This document shows, piece by piece, positions 1-11,122 of a DNA stretch of 64,000 nt. The stretch spans positions 10,240,583 to 10,304,582 of the forward strand of contig CM055107.1 in assembly GCA_029204225.1 (NCBI GenBank), written 5' to 3'. A program made the position numbers and the translations under genes. The stretch's first letter is position 1. Every line of letters begins with the position of its first letter. The stretch comes from Diphasiastrum complanatum. Its lineage: Eukaryota; Streptophyta; Lycopodiopsida; Lycopodiales; Lycopodiaceae. The notes beneath the pieces are model-generated. The model was not told the origin of the DNA, searched no databases, and saw only the letters and a list, made by a program, of their open reading frames with translations.

Positions 1-208
1 TGCAACCATTAGTAAAAACTTTCATTAGAAGTAGATATTCGTATTTGCCACTTCAATCATCATTACCATTAAATGGAACACCATTTACGTATTGGGGTCA
101 AATGTACAGGATCATGCCTAGTGAACACTTTCCTGAGACTGGTTTGGGGCCTTTTTGCATTGAGCAGTATTGAGGTCCCTTTAAATAGTGTTGTGACATT
201 AATGCCAT

Positions 209-400
209 ATGCAGGACCTCAATACAATTGGGGTGATTGACATGCTTTCACCAATGAGGATGCAAGTATATGGCTTGAATTCAAATGCTTGTTCTTTAGA
301 GGAGCAACGCATGCAAAGAGGCAACATCTCAAAGCCAAATCAGACATACATTGATGGACGTCCGGATGTGCATGGAAACATTGCTGCATATATAAGATAG
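209..400 (+). pseudogene. CACTA transposase segment upstream of DUF4218
   Basis: A 63-codon open stretch follows an AG acceptor-like site (cag at 211-213). It precedes the DUF4218 exon in the order expected of CACTA transposases. It ends at a stop 40 bases before the next exon, which begins after a TTGCAG acceptor at 437-442. No clear GT donor is seen near 400, so this may be a broken exon. The assignment rests mainly on context. Confidence 0.45.
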
Positions 401-446
401 TTAAAATTCAAATAGACATATAATGGATTGAATATGTTGCAGATGG

Positions 447-912
447 ATGTGTTCAAAAGAAATCCGTGAGCTGGATTTTCGCAAGAGACATGAGGATATG
501 GTGGAGATTGTGTGCATGTTTGAGAGATATTTTCCAACTTCCATCATGGACTCACAAGTGTATTTATTGGCGCACTTGGTTAAAGAAGTTTCTATTGATG
601 GTCCAGTGCACACTAGGTATCATGTGTATTTAAACTAAATCAATTGATACATGAACTCATTAAATAAAACACTTATTTTTAACCATTTGTGACTTTTTAG
701 GTGGATGTTCTTTATGGAAAGGGTACATGAAAGTCTTAAAAGATTTTGTGCGTCAAAAGGCAAGGCCTGAAGGTAGCATGTCAGAGGGATGGTTAGTACA
801 TGAATCTCTCTTTTATGTTATTGAAATTTTGCATCAACTACATCCATCTGCTCCACTATTCTGGCGTGATGAGGAAGCCGAAGAGGTAACTAGTGAAAAA
901 TCTCAAGGATAA
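447..912 (+). CDS. DUF4218-like exons of CACTA transposase
   Basis: Exon 447-616 and exon 701-912 join across a short intron (GTAT donor at 617, TTTTTAG acceptor ending at 700). Splicing keeps the frame and produces the family's typical run in which GPVH is followed by R-W-M and then F-M-E-R. Further on it reads KARPEGSM-SEGWLVHES, close to the usual KARPEGSIAEGY block. DUF4218 lies C-terminal to the catalytic core of plant EnSpm transposases; its biochemical role is unknown. No stop interrupts these exons, so this copy is better preserved than the one at 55681. Confidence 0.8.
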
Positions 913-926
913 ATGGTTAGACCTAT

Positions 927-1109
927 ATGAAGAAGAAAAAAAAAAAGAGGGCCTTGTCTAGAAAGCGCCAACGACAGAATAGAGGTAGACACACGGCCTC
1001 CAGTTCACATGAGCTTGAGCCATTGCCCAAGCAATGCACTATAGAGTGGATGCATGACACACTACAAAAAGCAACAAAAGAGGGACAAAAAAAATCAAAC
1101 ACAAAATGA
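927..1109 (+). CDS. Basic linker exon between DUF4218 and DUF4216
   Basis: The open stretch begins with a lysine run and an RKRQRQNRGR basic block, then an acidic/hydrophobic segment with EWMHDTLQKA. The second CACTA copy shows the same order, with a similar basic block and DWLHDALREA at about 55957-56130. Conservation between two otherwise divergent copies supports real coding sequence. The basic block could be a nuclear localisation signal (inference). Confidence 0.6.
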   Translation: MKKKKKKRALSRKRQRQNRGRHTASSSHELEPLPKQCTIEWMHDTLQKATKEGQKKSNTK

Positions 1110-1281
1110 GACTTTGCAAGAGGATGCGAATGGAAAGTATTATTCTTTAGATACTTTATTATTAGAACATTCTTATTTATAACAATATTTGTTTAATCAT
1201 TTTGAAACACCATGCTCATTCACAGTAATTATTTATGAGATTCATGTTTGTCATGTGACAGTGCAAAATGTATAATGCTAT

Positions 1282-2039
1282 ATGGGCTTTGGTTTCCACT
1301 TTCGTGTTGAGAGGATTGATAACAAGAGATGCACAAACGATCGTGGTGTAATAGTATCTTTCCAACAAGAAAGTCAAAGCAGTGCACGAGATCGAAATCC
1401 CATCTCAGGAGATATAGAATACGTAGGAACTATACAAAATATTTATGATGGTGAAAGTGGACACTATTTTTTATTTGATGTGAAATGGTTCAAGGTAGTT
1501 TGTAGAGGGCCAAATGCAACCGTAAAATCGGATCCAAGTGGATTTTTTGCGATTGATTCATCAAAAACATTGAGCATGGAGTCCTTTGACACATTGGTGT
1601 TGCCTCGTCACTGTGAGCAAGTGCACATGCTCTGATATAATGTTTTTCATTTTATTGCAAGTGACTTCAGTATTTGAGTTTTCAATATGTTCTAAAATAG
1701 TGATTTTTGCAGGTGTTTTTTCAACCAGATCGACTAAACAAGATATGGTGGTTTGTAGTTCAAGTTGAACCACATTCACGACGAGTATTTGAGGGTGCAA
1801 ATGTTGAGAATGAAATGGAAAACCTTCATTTTAACTATGAGATTGAGCTACCTAGAGATGTAGTAAATCGTCAAACCATACTTGAAGCACCCACTTCCAT
1901 AGATGTTGAGAATAGAAATTCTAATAGTCAGGATGATGACATAATTTTTGAAAGTGAGAGTGATGATGAAAATCATCTAAGAGGAGATGAATTGCAAGAT
2001 GTTGTTGCTGATGAAATTGATTCTTGTAATTCTGAATAA
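1282..2039 (+). CDS. DUF4216-like C-terminal exons of CACTA transposase
   Basis: Exon 1282-1620 contains the DUF4216-like pattern: YVG-TIQNI, then LFDVKWFK and NATVKSD. It ends at CEQ followed by a GTGCAC donor at 1621. The acceptor TTTTTGCAG ends at 1712, and exon 2 starts V-F-F-Q-P-D-R and continues WWFVVQVEPHSRRVFE, the usual end of the domain. A long acidic tail rich in D and E follows, to the stop at 2037-2039. The same splice junction (CEQ|V-x-F-x-P-D-R) is seen in the copy at 56465-56850, which supports the gene model. Confidence 0.8.
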
Positions 2040-2280
2040 AAATTGATAATTGCAATTCTGAATGAAATTGATTCTTGCAATGCTTTCAAATGATTGTTAG
2101 CCGAAATAGAGTTTCATTTATGGTCACGTAAGTGAAAAGAATAGACATAGTTTGATTTCAATCCCATTTTTTTGGAGATAATGTCGGTGAAGATAGATGT
2201 ACGGCTTCATGTTCCAAGAAAATTATCATTTTTTAACAAATGTTACTAAAATCATTAAAAGCATGTGAGTTAATGAAATC
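2040..2280. other. Gene-free AT-rich stretch
   Basis: I see no ORF with recognisable similarity, no LTR terminus and no CACTA end here. It lies between the transposase stop and a copia scrap. Confidence 0.5.
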
Positions 2281-2370
2281 ACCACCACAAACTATGACAA
2301 AATCAAGTGTTTCATCATAGTCAATCCCCTTGAATTGAGCATATCCCTTGGCAACTAGTCTTGTCATTTG
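2281..2370 (-). pseudogene. Ty1/copia reverse transcriptase fragment
   Basis: On the minus strand the stretch reads RLVAKGYAQFKGIDYDET, the conserved N-terminal block of copia reverse transcriptase (typically RLVAKGF-Q-GIDY-ETF-PV). The expected F-A-P-V block does not follow, so the fragment is truncated after about 25 residues. It belongs to the same remnant as the primer-binding site at 2609. Confidence 0.75.
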
Positions 2371-2608
2371 CAAATAGTAACATATTGTATCTTCGATGGA
2401 GAATCAATAATTTTACAAGTATCTGAAACAATGCATCATATACTCACTTTTCAATACATCAAATCACTCTTTTGTTGCTACAGTTTCATTCACACTTGAA
2501 GGAACATCATCAAACTTAAGGTAATAATAAGGGCAATAAAAATTAGACAATCATCAACTTGTAATTGCTTCTCTCTTCCTTGTATTTGAGTCTTAATGGT
2601 TGCAATTG

Positions 2609-2621
2609 GGCTCTGATACCA
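2609..2621 (-). other. Primer-binding site of a decayed copia element
   Basis: GGCTCTGATACCA is the reverse complement of the plant initiator tRNA-Met PBS. It is followed at 2622 by TGTTAAATC, the expected TG-type start of a minus-strand LTR. The LTR's far end was not located; candidate LTR sequence runs on towards 2900. Confidence 0.75.
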
Positions 2622-3052
2622 TGTTAAATCAAAGGTTATGAATCTCATTTGGATACTAAACCCTGAAAAAGCATCAAAGGTTTCACTTATATCTAATAGA
2701 TAGAAAACTAGCACACAATCCAATCTATTTTGCATCTAATTGGCAAGAGTTTTTGAACACCACAATAAAACTAGAAATAATTGATCTTCACATCCTGTCA
2801 CACACGTGGAAAGTATAATACTTTGTTCAGATTCAGCTTTATTCATTAGACACAAAAAATATCACATTTATTATTCATCAATTCCTCATTAAAGAGCAAA
2901 CTTGCCAAAATCACCATCTCTTGGAAGTATGTACAATATGAGCCTCAATACATATCAAATGATCTCGGATATGAGATTAGGTAGAGTGCCATTAGGGTAG
3001 ACCCTAAACCCGTGGCTATCAAAGCCTTAGATCATGCATAATTACCCTCTTG

Positions 3053-3684
3053 GTAGCTCGAGTCAATTGTCTTAAAAAAGTAGGTGGCCGACCTCATCAA
3101 AAGTCCCGATCATTTAGGAACATCATGATATAATTCACTTTAGAAAAATATTTATTTAACTATGAACATGCAAAAAAACAAAAACCTAGGCCTCATTATA
3201 ATATAATTCACTTTAAAAAAAAATATATATAACCTAATCATAATATAATTCACTTTAGAAATATATTTATTTAACTAATTTCATGTCATTATCAACATGC
3301 AAAAAAAAAAAAAATCAAATAAAAAATGCGTGGATAATCCACGCAGATACTTTAACTTCCGGTCCGGTCCGATGAACAAACTAAAATTTGCGTGGATAAT
3401 CCATGCATGGATTATCCACGCAAAAACTGCTTTCCGGTGTCGCCAACCTTCCCTCCCAAACAATTGCGAGAATTTTCAAAATTCAATTTCACGTGGATAA
3501 TTTATGCGCATAAATTTTTCGGCGCCGTGTCAGAAAAACACCGGTGGAATGGCCGGAGGCATGTTGAAATTTTTTTTGGCATGGATGATCCAAGCATGAA
3601 TGTTCCACGCAAACAAAATTTCGAAAAATCGACTAAGTGTCGGGTCTCACGTGGATACTCTGCGTGGATAAACTTTTCTAGTTG
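3053..3684. repeat. Palindrome-rich repeat unit D, copy 1
   Basis: The unit begins GGTAGCTCGAG and ends AGTTG, where copia C starts. Its right half contains several perfect or near-perfect copies of the palindrome GCGTGGATAATCCACGC (for example at 3329 and 3391-3422). A full inverted copy lies at 30735-31406, and the first 113 bases recur at 21262-21374. Both full copies carry open reading frames through the palindromic part (3392-3697 plus here, 30733-31149 minus there), but I recognise no protein family. AT-rich repeats of TATAATTCACTTTA fill the left half. Confidence 0.75.
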
Positions 3685-3914
3685 TGTGAAGAATTGAAAA
3701 AGATTATCTATGTTAGATATAGGGGTCTTATGCTTTTTACATCAAGCATCTAGGTGTAGGATGTTGATAGGAATAAATTTGGCATAGATGGCAAAGTATG
3801 CATTTCCACTTGTAATGCCACTATTGAGCCAAAATAGAGTAAGAGGCTAAACACGTGCCAATTAGCATGTAGACATGTGTAAAACTTTTATTTGATGAAT
3901 TCCAAGAGGTCCAA
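3685..3914 (+). repeat. 5' LTR of element C, first part
   Basis: It starts TGTGAAGAATTG and matches 20527-20755 of the 3' LTR with scattered differences. It is interrupted after TCCAA (3910-3914), the target duplicated by element B; the LTR resumes after the second TCCAA at 14888-14892. Confidence 0.9.
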
Positions 3915-4805
3915 TGTTGAATTTCACACGTGTGGATTGTCCACAACATGTACTTGTGATCTCCTAAGGTGTGTAGATGCACCAAGATCAAGACTAGATT
4001 GAGATTCAAAATCAATCTTACATCCTATGGCAAAAACACACTACTACATGCATTCAATCACTTCCAACTCTCACTCACACGTGTGGGAAGTATTCAAAAC
4101 ATAATCTAAGTAAAAACAAGCTGCTCTCCTCGGGTAGAGAGAGAAAATTCATCATGAGCTCTCGGGTAGAGAGAGAAAGTTCATCATGAGCTCTCGGGTA
4201 GAGAGAGAAAGTTCATCATGAGCTCTCGGGTAGAGAGAGAAAGCTAGAAATCCAATAACTCACAAAATCCATGAAATCACCAAATCAATTAGATCCAAAA
4301 TGAGGAGTACAATGATACTAGTAGACTCATGAGCTACCACTATGCTTAACTATGATTGGATCACACTTTGCCACCTCTTAATCCTATTGGACCATTGATC
4401 CATGCACCTCTAAATTCTATTGGACTACATTCAAGCACACCTCAAATTTCTATTGGACCACACATGGTTCCACCTCTAAATCCTATTGGACCTCTTAAAC
4501 TTCATCAAACAAAAGCATTACACTTTTCTACACTCTAATTGGCACAAGTTTGGCCTCCTACTCTATTTTGGCTCTATAGTGGCATTACAAGTGGAAATGG
4601 ATAATTTGCCATCTATGCCAAATTTGACCCTATCAACATCCTACACCTAAATGCTTGACTATAAAATTCTATGAGACCCCTATATCAAACATTTTGATTT
4701 ACTTTACAATTTTGCACACGTGGGAACATCCTCCACACATGTGAGATTCACTTACAAACTTCTATCATAAAAAATAACAAGCTAGATTTTTGCCAATTTC
4801 TCACA
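3915..4805 (-). repeat. 3' LTR of element B
   Basis: It contains four tandem 32-bp units with the core CTCGGGTAGAGAGAGAAA (about 4125-4250), against three in the other LTR. It also carries repeated TCCTATTGGACC-type motifs. It ends CTCACA at 4805, next to the polypurine tract read on the minus strand. Confidence 0.9.
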
Positions 4806-5822
4806 CTCCTCCTCAAAAAATAGCTTGGAAAGGTACTAGATCACTTGAGAATTTTGTATATCTTTTTGAGTGGATCCTTTGGTATGCATAAGAAGTGAAG
4901 ATCAGCCAAGGGATCCATCATAGCAGCACCCTCACCATATCCATGATAAGATCTCTTTGGTAGAAATCTCTTGCCAATGCCTTTGAAGAGTGCTCCACCA
5001 ATATGCCACTATGATCATGGGCTTCCTCCATGCTTGATGATGATCTTTGCTTTGAAATTTCCACTTGCATGATGGATGCACTATAAATAGAGAAATCTGA
5101 GGCTTCCAAGCCTCATAAGGATCATGGAGATCAAGATCATAAGATGTGAAACAATGATGATTATCAAGATTATGCTTTCTAGCTTGACTAGTCCACATAC
5201 AATGAACTATATCCATGATGGATCTAATCTTGATATCAAATACTATCTTGATCTTTTTTAGGCTAGTTACTCTCTCAAGGATGTAAGTGTCCACTTTGGA
5301 TGCTTCACTTAATCTCAAGAGGAATTTACAATTTGCCTCAAAACATGTGAAAACATGATTTTAAAAAAAGTGAGTACCAAGCTCAATCTTGTTCTTACTA
5401 GAACCAAGAGCATACTTTTGACAATGCAATATCTTGCTTTCAAAAAGTATTGGAAACACATCTAAGTCAATAATGACAAGAAACATGTCCATACCCTAAG
5501 CATCATACAAAACTAGTATAGCTTTTCTTGAACTTTGAGATCCAAAAAATCCAATGAAGCAAGATAGCATTTCAAGCAAAGGAAGAGAAGCTATATGAAT
5601 GCGTTGTAGTAGATACAACATGAAAGATGCCCCTCTTTGCCATGTAAGGTGAGCCATAAAGACTCGGCCATGCAACTTGAAGATCTTCTTGAAATCATAT
5701 GAAGAAGAAACTCCTCCTCACACATTGGCCCCATCATAACTTGAATACCTTCAAAAAGGATAACTTGTAATGCTTATTGAGAAGCCTTGATCTCGGCCAC
5801 TTCCAAGATTGAATCTTCATGC
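4806..5822 (-). pseudogene. 3' internal region of element B without recognisable pol
   Basis: Related elements A and C carry reverse transcriptase and RNase H here; this stretch shows neither. The longest minus frame (5318-4932, 128 codons) begins near a SEAS-x-x-DT segment. That segment resembles SEAS-x-x-DT near the C-terminal end of the unusual ORF of element H, about 160 bases from the PPT there. I therefore read it as a decayed version of the H-type non-pol region. The last bases before 4806 form the polypurine tract. Confidence 0.5.
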
Positions 5823-6513
5823 TGTGAAAAGTACAGTACTAAGGACCATAAATGGATCTTTGAATGATCCACAAGGTGATTGTATGCTTGTTAAACAATC
5901 TATCAGAAACTAGTCATCAGAAAACAAGATCTAGTTTAGCAGCTTGATAGGAAACAAGTAGAGACAATCAAAGCATTGATCAAATAGTCTAATCCAACTC
6001 CACATGTGTGGAAATAAGGCTGTAGTACGGCTTGTAGACAGTGTTTACAAAGTGCCAAAGCTGGGTTTCATTGGAAAAATAGAGTAATCACCATACAATG
6101 AGAGGAAACTCGAGTTTCTCCTTGAGGCTCCAAAGAGTTTCTATCTTCTCACTATGGAGAATGGAAATACATAGTAAAACACACTTCCTTTGCAAAGTTA
6201 GGTGAAAATCCAGCATGTAATAAGGAAGTAGACTCCACTTTCTTGCCCTAATGTGAAAACCCTAGTCTAGATCCAAGAGTCATGCTTGGTAGGTGCATGG
6301 TAGGTACAAATCTCATCATAAATCATGGTCTAGATCCTACAAAGTAGGAATCACTACCAAATAGACACAACCACTCCTCTTGACTCGTGGTAACCTACTT
6401 TAGGTGTGTATGTACAAGTGGCACTTTGGCCATTCAAGTAACCAACAAACAATATTGACAAAATGTACAATATTCTACATGGCTAGATTTGCCAATGTAG
6501 GCAATTTTTCACA
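5823..6513 (-). repeat. 3' LTR of element A
   Basis: It starts TGTGAAAAGTAC and ends TTTTTCACA. The four differences from the other LTR are near 5976 (t/c), 6053 (g/t), 6135 (g/a) and 6205 (a/g). Confidence 0.95.
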
Positions 6514-7296
6514 CTCCTCCTCAAATCTAGCCTTGGAGATCACAATGCTTTTATCAATAACTCCAATTGAAGATCTAAGCTTAACAAATGAATCTTTAGG
6601 TAAAGGTTTAGTAAACAAATCAGCCAAGCAACTTGATGATGGCACGTGTTGGAGCTTGATCTCTTTAGCTTGCACTTTTTCCCTCACGAAATGATGAGCA
6701 ATTTCGATATGTTTGCTCCTTGCATGGAATGTAGGATTAGTTGCAAGTGATTGGGCTAATTGGTTGTCACAATAGATGATAGGGATCTCCTCCTCCATGA
6801 CATGAAGCTCCACCAATAGCCTTTTGAGCCACAAGACCTCCTTGCATGTTGATGTCAAGGCCTTGTATTCGGATTCTGTGGAAGATAGGGAGATGGTATC
6901 TTGCTTTTTGGAAAGCCATGATACTACTCCATCACATAGAAAGGTGGCAAAGGCACTTGTTGATCTTCTATCCACTTTTTCACCTGCAAAATCCGAGTCA
7001 CTATAGGCTCTTAAGCCAAGATTAGTTCCTCTATACAAAATACCAAAATTCTTAGTGAATGAAATGTATCTAAGAACTCTTTTGGCCATCTTCCAATGTG
7101 AAACTAGAGGACTTTGCATGAATTGGCTTAACTTTCCAACACTATAACTAAGATCAGATCTAGTTATAGTTAAATAGATCAAGGAGCCAATAAGCCTTCT
7201 ATATAATGTGATGTCCTCAAAGGATGCTTCATCACAACCAATAGATGCTTTTACATGTTGCTCCATTGGTGTCTCAATGTCTTTACAATTCTTCAT
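6475..7296 (-). pseudogene. RNase H region of element A pol
   Basis: The 273-codon frame starts in the RT-RNase H connection (ETPMEQ), continues with GSLIYLT-TRSDLS, then YSDSDFAGE with the copia RNase H acidic residues. SWLSKKQDTISLSSTESEY follows, and the end is ADLFTKPL. This is the classic C-terminal part of copia pol. The frame runs through the PPT (GAGGAGGAG reads as three Glu) and ends inside the LTR at 6475. It is separated from the upstream RT frame by a frameshift near 7300-7350. The nuclease removes the RNA template during reverse transcription. Confidence 0.9.
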
Positions 7297-7307
7297 TCCA
7301 AAACTAT

Positions 7308-8351
7308 CTAGGATGGATGTAGCATATTTAGATTGACAAATGAAGCTAAATCACATCCTCTAATAACCTCTATTCCAAGAATGAAGCTCAATAGGCCGAG
7401 ATCTACCATCTTAAACTCTTTTGCTAAAGCAATTTTTACATCTCTAATTCCATCTAGATCATTACCACTCAAGATAATGTCATCTACATACAAAACAAGA
7501 ATAATGATCATGCCATCATGAAAACTAATATACAATGATGGATCATAGGCACTCATTACAAAATTGATGGAAATGAGAAAAGAGTTTAGCCTAGAGTACC
7601 ATGCTCTAGGTGCTTGCTTGAGCCCATAAAGGCTCTTCTTCAAAAAACACACCTTTCCTTCATGCTTTGCCTTGATGAAGCCCTCCGGTTGCCTCATGTA
7701 GATCTCTTCCTCCAAATAACCATTGAGGAATGCATTTGTGAAGTCAAGGTGGAATAGCTCCCAATTGAAGGTTGTAGCAAGACTAATGATCAACCTGATA
7801 GTAACAAGCTTAGCCACAGGAGCAAAAGTCTCATCATAGTCAATGCCTTTGGTTTGTAAAAAACCTTTGGCAACAAGCCTAGCTTTATGCTTGTTTATTG
7901 AACCATCTTGATTATACTTCAATCTAAACACCCACTTGCAATCAAGAGGTTTCTTCCCTTGAGGAAGATCCACAAGATCCCAAGTATGATTCTCAACAAG
8001 AGCATCATACTCTACTTGCATAGCATCCATCCAACTGTTAAACTTACAAGCATCTTCATAGCATGTTGGCTCATCTAACATTGAAGTAAGAAAGGTGTAA
8101 GATGTGAAAGATGATGAGCCTTCCCTTTGGTCACCTTGACCATCATAGGTGAGCCTCAATGGCTCGGATCTTGCCCTTGTAGATCTTCTTGGAGTTCTTG
8201 GAGTTCTTGGAGTTCTTGCATCTTGAGGTGGATCCTCAAGTTCTTCTTCACTTGAAAGCTCCTCCTCCATCCTAGCATGATCCTTGGCATCAAGATGATT
8301 AGTAGCATTATCATCCAAATCACAAGCATGTCCTTCATAAAAAAATAACAT
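7308..8351 (-). pseudogene. Reverse transcriptase region of element A pol
   Basis: The 347-codon frame holds the copia RT N-terminal block (CKWVFRLKYNQDGSI, then ARLVAKGF and DYDETFAPVAK), the DFTNAFLNGYLEEEIYMRQPEGF block, SLYGLKQAPRAWY, and the catalytic YVDDIILSG. It joins the upstream gag-integrase frame at a seven-base T run (plus-strand A run at 8339-8345). Removing one base would restore the frame, so an indel in a homopolymer probably broke the polyprotein. The downstream end is garbled by a second frameshift before the RNase H frame. Confidence 0.92.
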
Positions 8352-10149
8352 CCCTATTCACTATCACCTTGCTAGTGATGGGATTGAAGACTCTATAACC
8401 TTTGCTATTCTCACCATATCCCACAAAGATGCCTTTGATGGATGTTGCATTATCCTTCCTTCTCTTATCCGAGGATTGGTGTACATAGCAAGTGGATCCA
8501 AAAACTTTGAGATCTTTGAGATTGGGCTTCTCTCCAAATAGAGCTTCAAAGGGTGTGACTCCTCCAATGGCTTGGTTTGGCAATCTATTGCACAAATAGT
8601 TAGCACAAGTTATTGCTTCACCCCAAAATGGTTTGGATAGAGAAGCATCTAGCCTTAAGGCCTTAGCACACTCACAAAGAGATCTATTTCTTCTCTCACT
8701 CACTCCATTTTGTTGAGGGGTGTATGGACATGACAACTCCCTCTTTATGCCATTAGAAATACAAAAGTCAATCAACTTATTGGAGACATATTCACCTCCA
8801 TTATCACTCCTTAATATCTTAATCTTGGTACTAAGTTGATTTTCTACCAAAGTCTTGAACTTTACAAAAGAATCAAACACCATTGATTTGCTAGACAAGA
8901 GGTACATCCAACAAAATCTAGAATAGTCATCAATGAAGATTACATAGTACTTGGCACCACCATTAGACTCATGTGAAAAACTATGAACATCTGAATGGAT
9001 GAGTTCAAGAGGAGAGTTTGATCTTGATGTAGATCTTGAGAAGGGTAGCTTGTGAGCCTTTGAGAGGCTGCATGCTTCACATCTCTTCCCACACTTTGAC
9101 AAATGCTTGGGGAGTCCAACTGCAAGCTCCTTTGTAGCCATAGATTCCATGGCTTTGTAGTTGGGGTGGCCCAACCTTTTGTGCCATAGTTCCACCTTTG
9201 CCAAGTTAACACTCTCCACTGCAATATTAGCATCAAGCTTAAACAATCTACCTTGATTAAAGCCTTTGGCTATACATTCATCATTTCTAAGGATGGAACA
9301 AACTCCATGCTTAAATTGTACATCTAGGCCATTATCCATTAACTGGCCAACACTAAGCAAATTCTTGGTTAACTTAGGAACATAAAGAACATTATCTAGA
9401 TTCATCCTTTTGGATGATCCCACATACAAGGGAATTGTTCCTATTCCACTTATCTTACATTCTTGTCTACTTGCAGTATAGATTGATCTATGTAAGTCAT
9501 TGTAAGAAAGTAAGGTGGAGAATATGTCATTTTGATATGTCCTGTGGGAACTTGCCCCACTATCAATCCACCAAGAATCATCGGTGTTGCTCTTGGATGA
9601 TGGTGGTTTGTTGGAAACCATCAAGGATGACTCTTCATCCTCCTCTTCCTCCTGATGTGCAATGTTGCTTTGTTTGCTCTCTTGTGCCTTCTTCTTCTTG
9701 AGACATTCTGATGCAAAATGTCCTTTCTTTCCACAGAAAAAACATTTGTACTTGGACTTGTCTTTGATCTTGCCCTTTGAGCTTGAAGCCTCATCCTCCT
9801 CCTTGGTCTCTTTGAAGTGCTTCTTCTTGCCATTGGTCTTCTTCTTGCTTTTGAATGAGAAATTAGCTTTCTTATCACCATCCTGTAGAGAAATAGCATT
9901 CATTCTTGCATTGGTATGCAACATCCTACACTCTTCAGCTACTAATACACTGTGTAGCTTTTCTATAGTAGGCAAAGTGTCTTGGATTGCAAAGCTTTGG
10001 ACCAAATTTGTAAAGCCACTCCCTAGACCATTTAGGACAATCTGAACAAGCTCACTATCTTGAATCTTCTCTCCAATGGAAGCTAACTCCCTATTAAGAG
10101 ACTTGATTCTTAGCACATAATCTTGTGCATTCTCATCACTCCTCTTCAT
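8335..10149 (-). pseudogene. Gag C-terminus, protease and integrase of element A
   Basis: The 604-codon frame shows in order: gag helices, zinc knuckle CFFCGKKGHFASEC, protease active site WWIDSGASSH, and the GAG-pre-integrase region (LWHKRLGHPNYKAM, then CEAC). The integrase core follows, with SDVHSF, IDDYSRF, LRSDNGGEY and PYTPQQNGVSERRNR, giving the D-D-E residues. It ends at R-D-V-I-F just before the frameshift. The only break on its gag side is the TAG at 10162-10164. The product would form the particle, mature it and integrate the cDNA. Confidence 0.93.
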
Positions 10150-10161
10150 GCTTTGTAGAAT

Positions 10162-10491
10162 CTAGTTCCTAAGCATGAGAACCCTCGAAGTGTTACTAGA
10201 CTCATAGATAGATTTTAAAGATTCCCAAGTCTCTTTAGCACTCTTACATGATGATACTTCTCTTAAAAGATCATTGCTTACATTCATCTTAATACAGTGA
10301 AGTGCAAGCCTAGACCTCTTCTTGTATCTCACTAATTCCTGTGCACCTAGAGGTTCATCTTCATCATCTATTAAAAACTCATAAAGATCCTGGAGCACCA
10401 TTAGTGACTCCATCCTCACTTTCCAAATAGCATAATTGGTAGAATTTAATCTCTCACTAGCTTCTAGAAGGTAGGCTCCCACTGATCCCAT
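10162..10491 (-). pseudogene. Gag N-terminal part of element A
   Basis: It starts M-G-S-V-G, followed by LLEASERLNSTNYAIWK and MESLMVLQDL, the DUF4219/UBN2-type gag shared by elements B, C and H. It stops at TAG 10162-10164, at a position where relatives have glutamine in LRNQI. A single C-to-T change of CAG would explain the stop. The frame is the same as that of the following 604-codon ORF. Confidence 0.9.
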
Positions 10492-11109
10492 CTTACTAGC
10501 AAGATTCTACACACAAGATATAGAATTGTTTGGATCTGAAACTCACAAAGGTTTCTAACTTGCAGTGTTTCACTCAAATGTTGACTTCTAATCCAACAGA
10601 TGGATTTGTAATCATAGTTCTATCACTCCCTCACAAGCTGGAATGAAGATAAGATGAGATGAAAACTACACTCAAGCAAATCTTGCCAATCTTGGCTATT
10701 CTTGGACAAAAACTGACTCTATCTCTCTCATTCACTTTGATGTACTTTCAAGACCTGGTTTCCACTTTAAGAAGGTCTGAAATCAGCCTAGATTAATTAG
10801 TTTTCATGAAACAAATTCAAAACTAATCAATGGCAAGTGATCTTGGTAGCTTATCCTAGGATTTGCACCAGAAATTACATCAAACTGACACCATATGAAT
10901 TTTCTATGATCCAATGAATATGGGTTATTAAATGCTGGTTCAGAGATGCCTACACGTGTGAACAGTACGGATTTTGATCCTGAAAAATTTTGGGATCAAA
11001 TCCCCTTACCAAAACCTGGATACCAGCTCGCCCTTCCAATACTAGCTTTTTGCACCAAAACCTGCTAAAACTGGATTAGATTCAAACACAGATCAATGGC
11101 CTTGTACTT
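10492..11109 (-). other. Untranslated leader of element A
   Basis: This 618-base stretch between PBS and gag start holds no ORF of note. Relatives B and H have comparable leaders, so it probably contains packaging and dimerisation signals (inference). Confidence 0.6.
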
Positions 11110-11122
11110 GGCTCTGATACCA
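11110..11122 (-). other. Primer-binding site of element A
   Basis: GGCTCTGATACCA is an exact complement of the plant initiator tRNA-Met 3' end and abuts the LTR start at 11123. Confidence 0.95.

Larger units (their letters stand above)
1..2039 (+). mobile_element. CACTA/EnSpm element, 3' part of transposase gene (left end cut by window)
   Basis: The stretch carries, in the expected order, the middle and C-terminal parts of a plant TNP2-type transposase: a segment around 209-400, a DUF4218-like region (447-912), a basic linker (927-1109) and a DUF4216-like region (1282-2039). Two plausible GT-AG introns (617-700 and 1621-1712) join exons in phase. The catalytic N-terminal part would lie to the left of the window. 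No CACTA terminal repeat was recognised downstream of 2039. A homologous but more decayed copy lies at 55640-56880. Confidence 0.8.

Noticed and set aside
3329-3422. CRISPR-like array suggested by the repeated GCGTGGATAATCCACGC palindromes
   Set aside because: Spacing is irregular, copies occur in both orientations and overlap an ORF, and the surroundings are plant retrotransposons.
4356-4538. Short ORFs reading HTLPPLNPIGPL and similar, also at 14438, 20704 and 31783
   Set aside because: They lie inside LTRs and come from repeated TCCTATTGGACC-type motifs; not genes.
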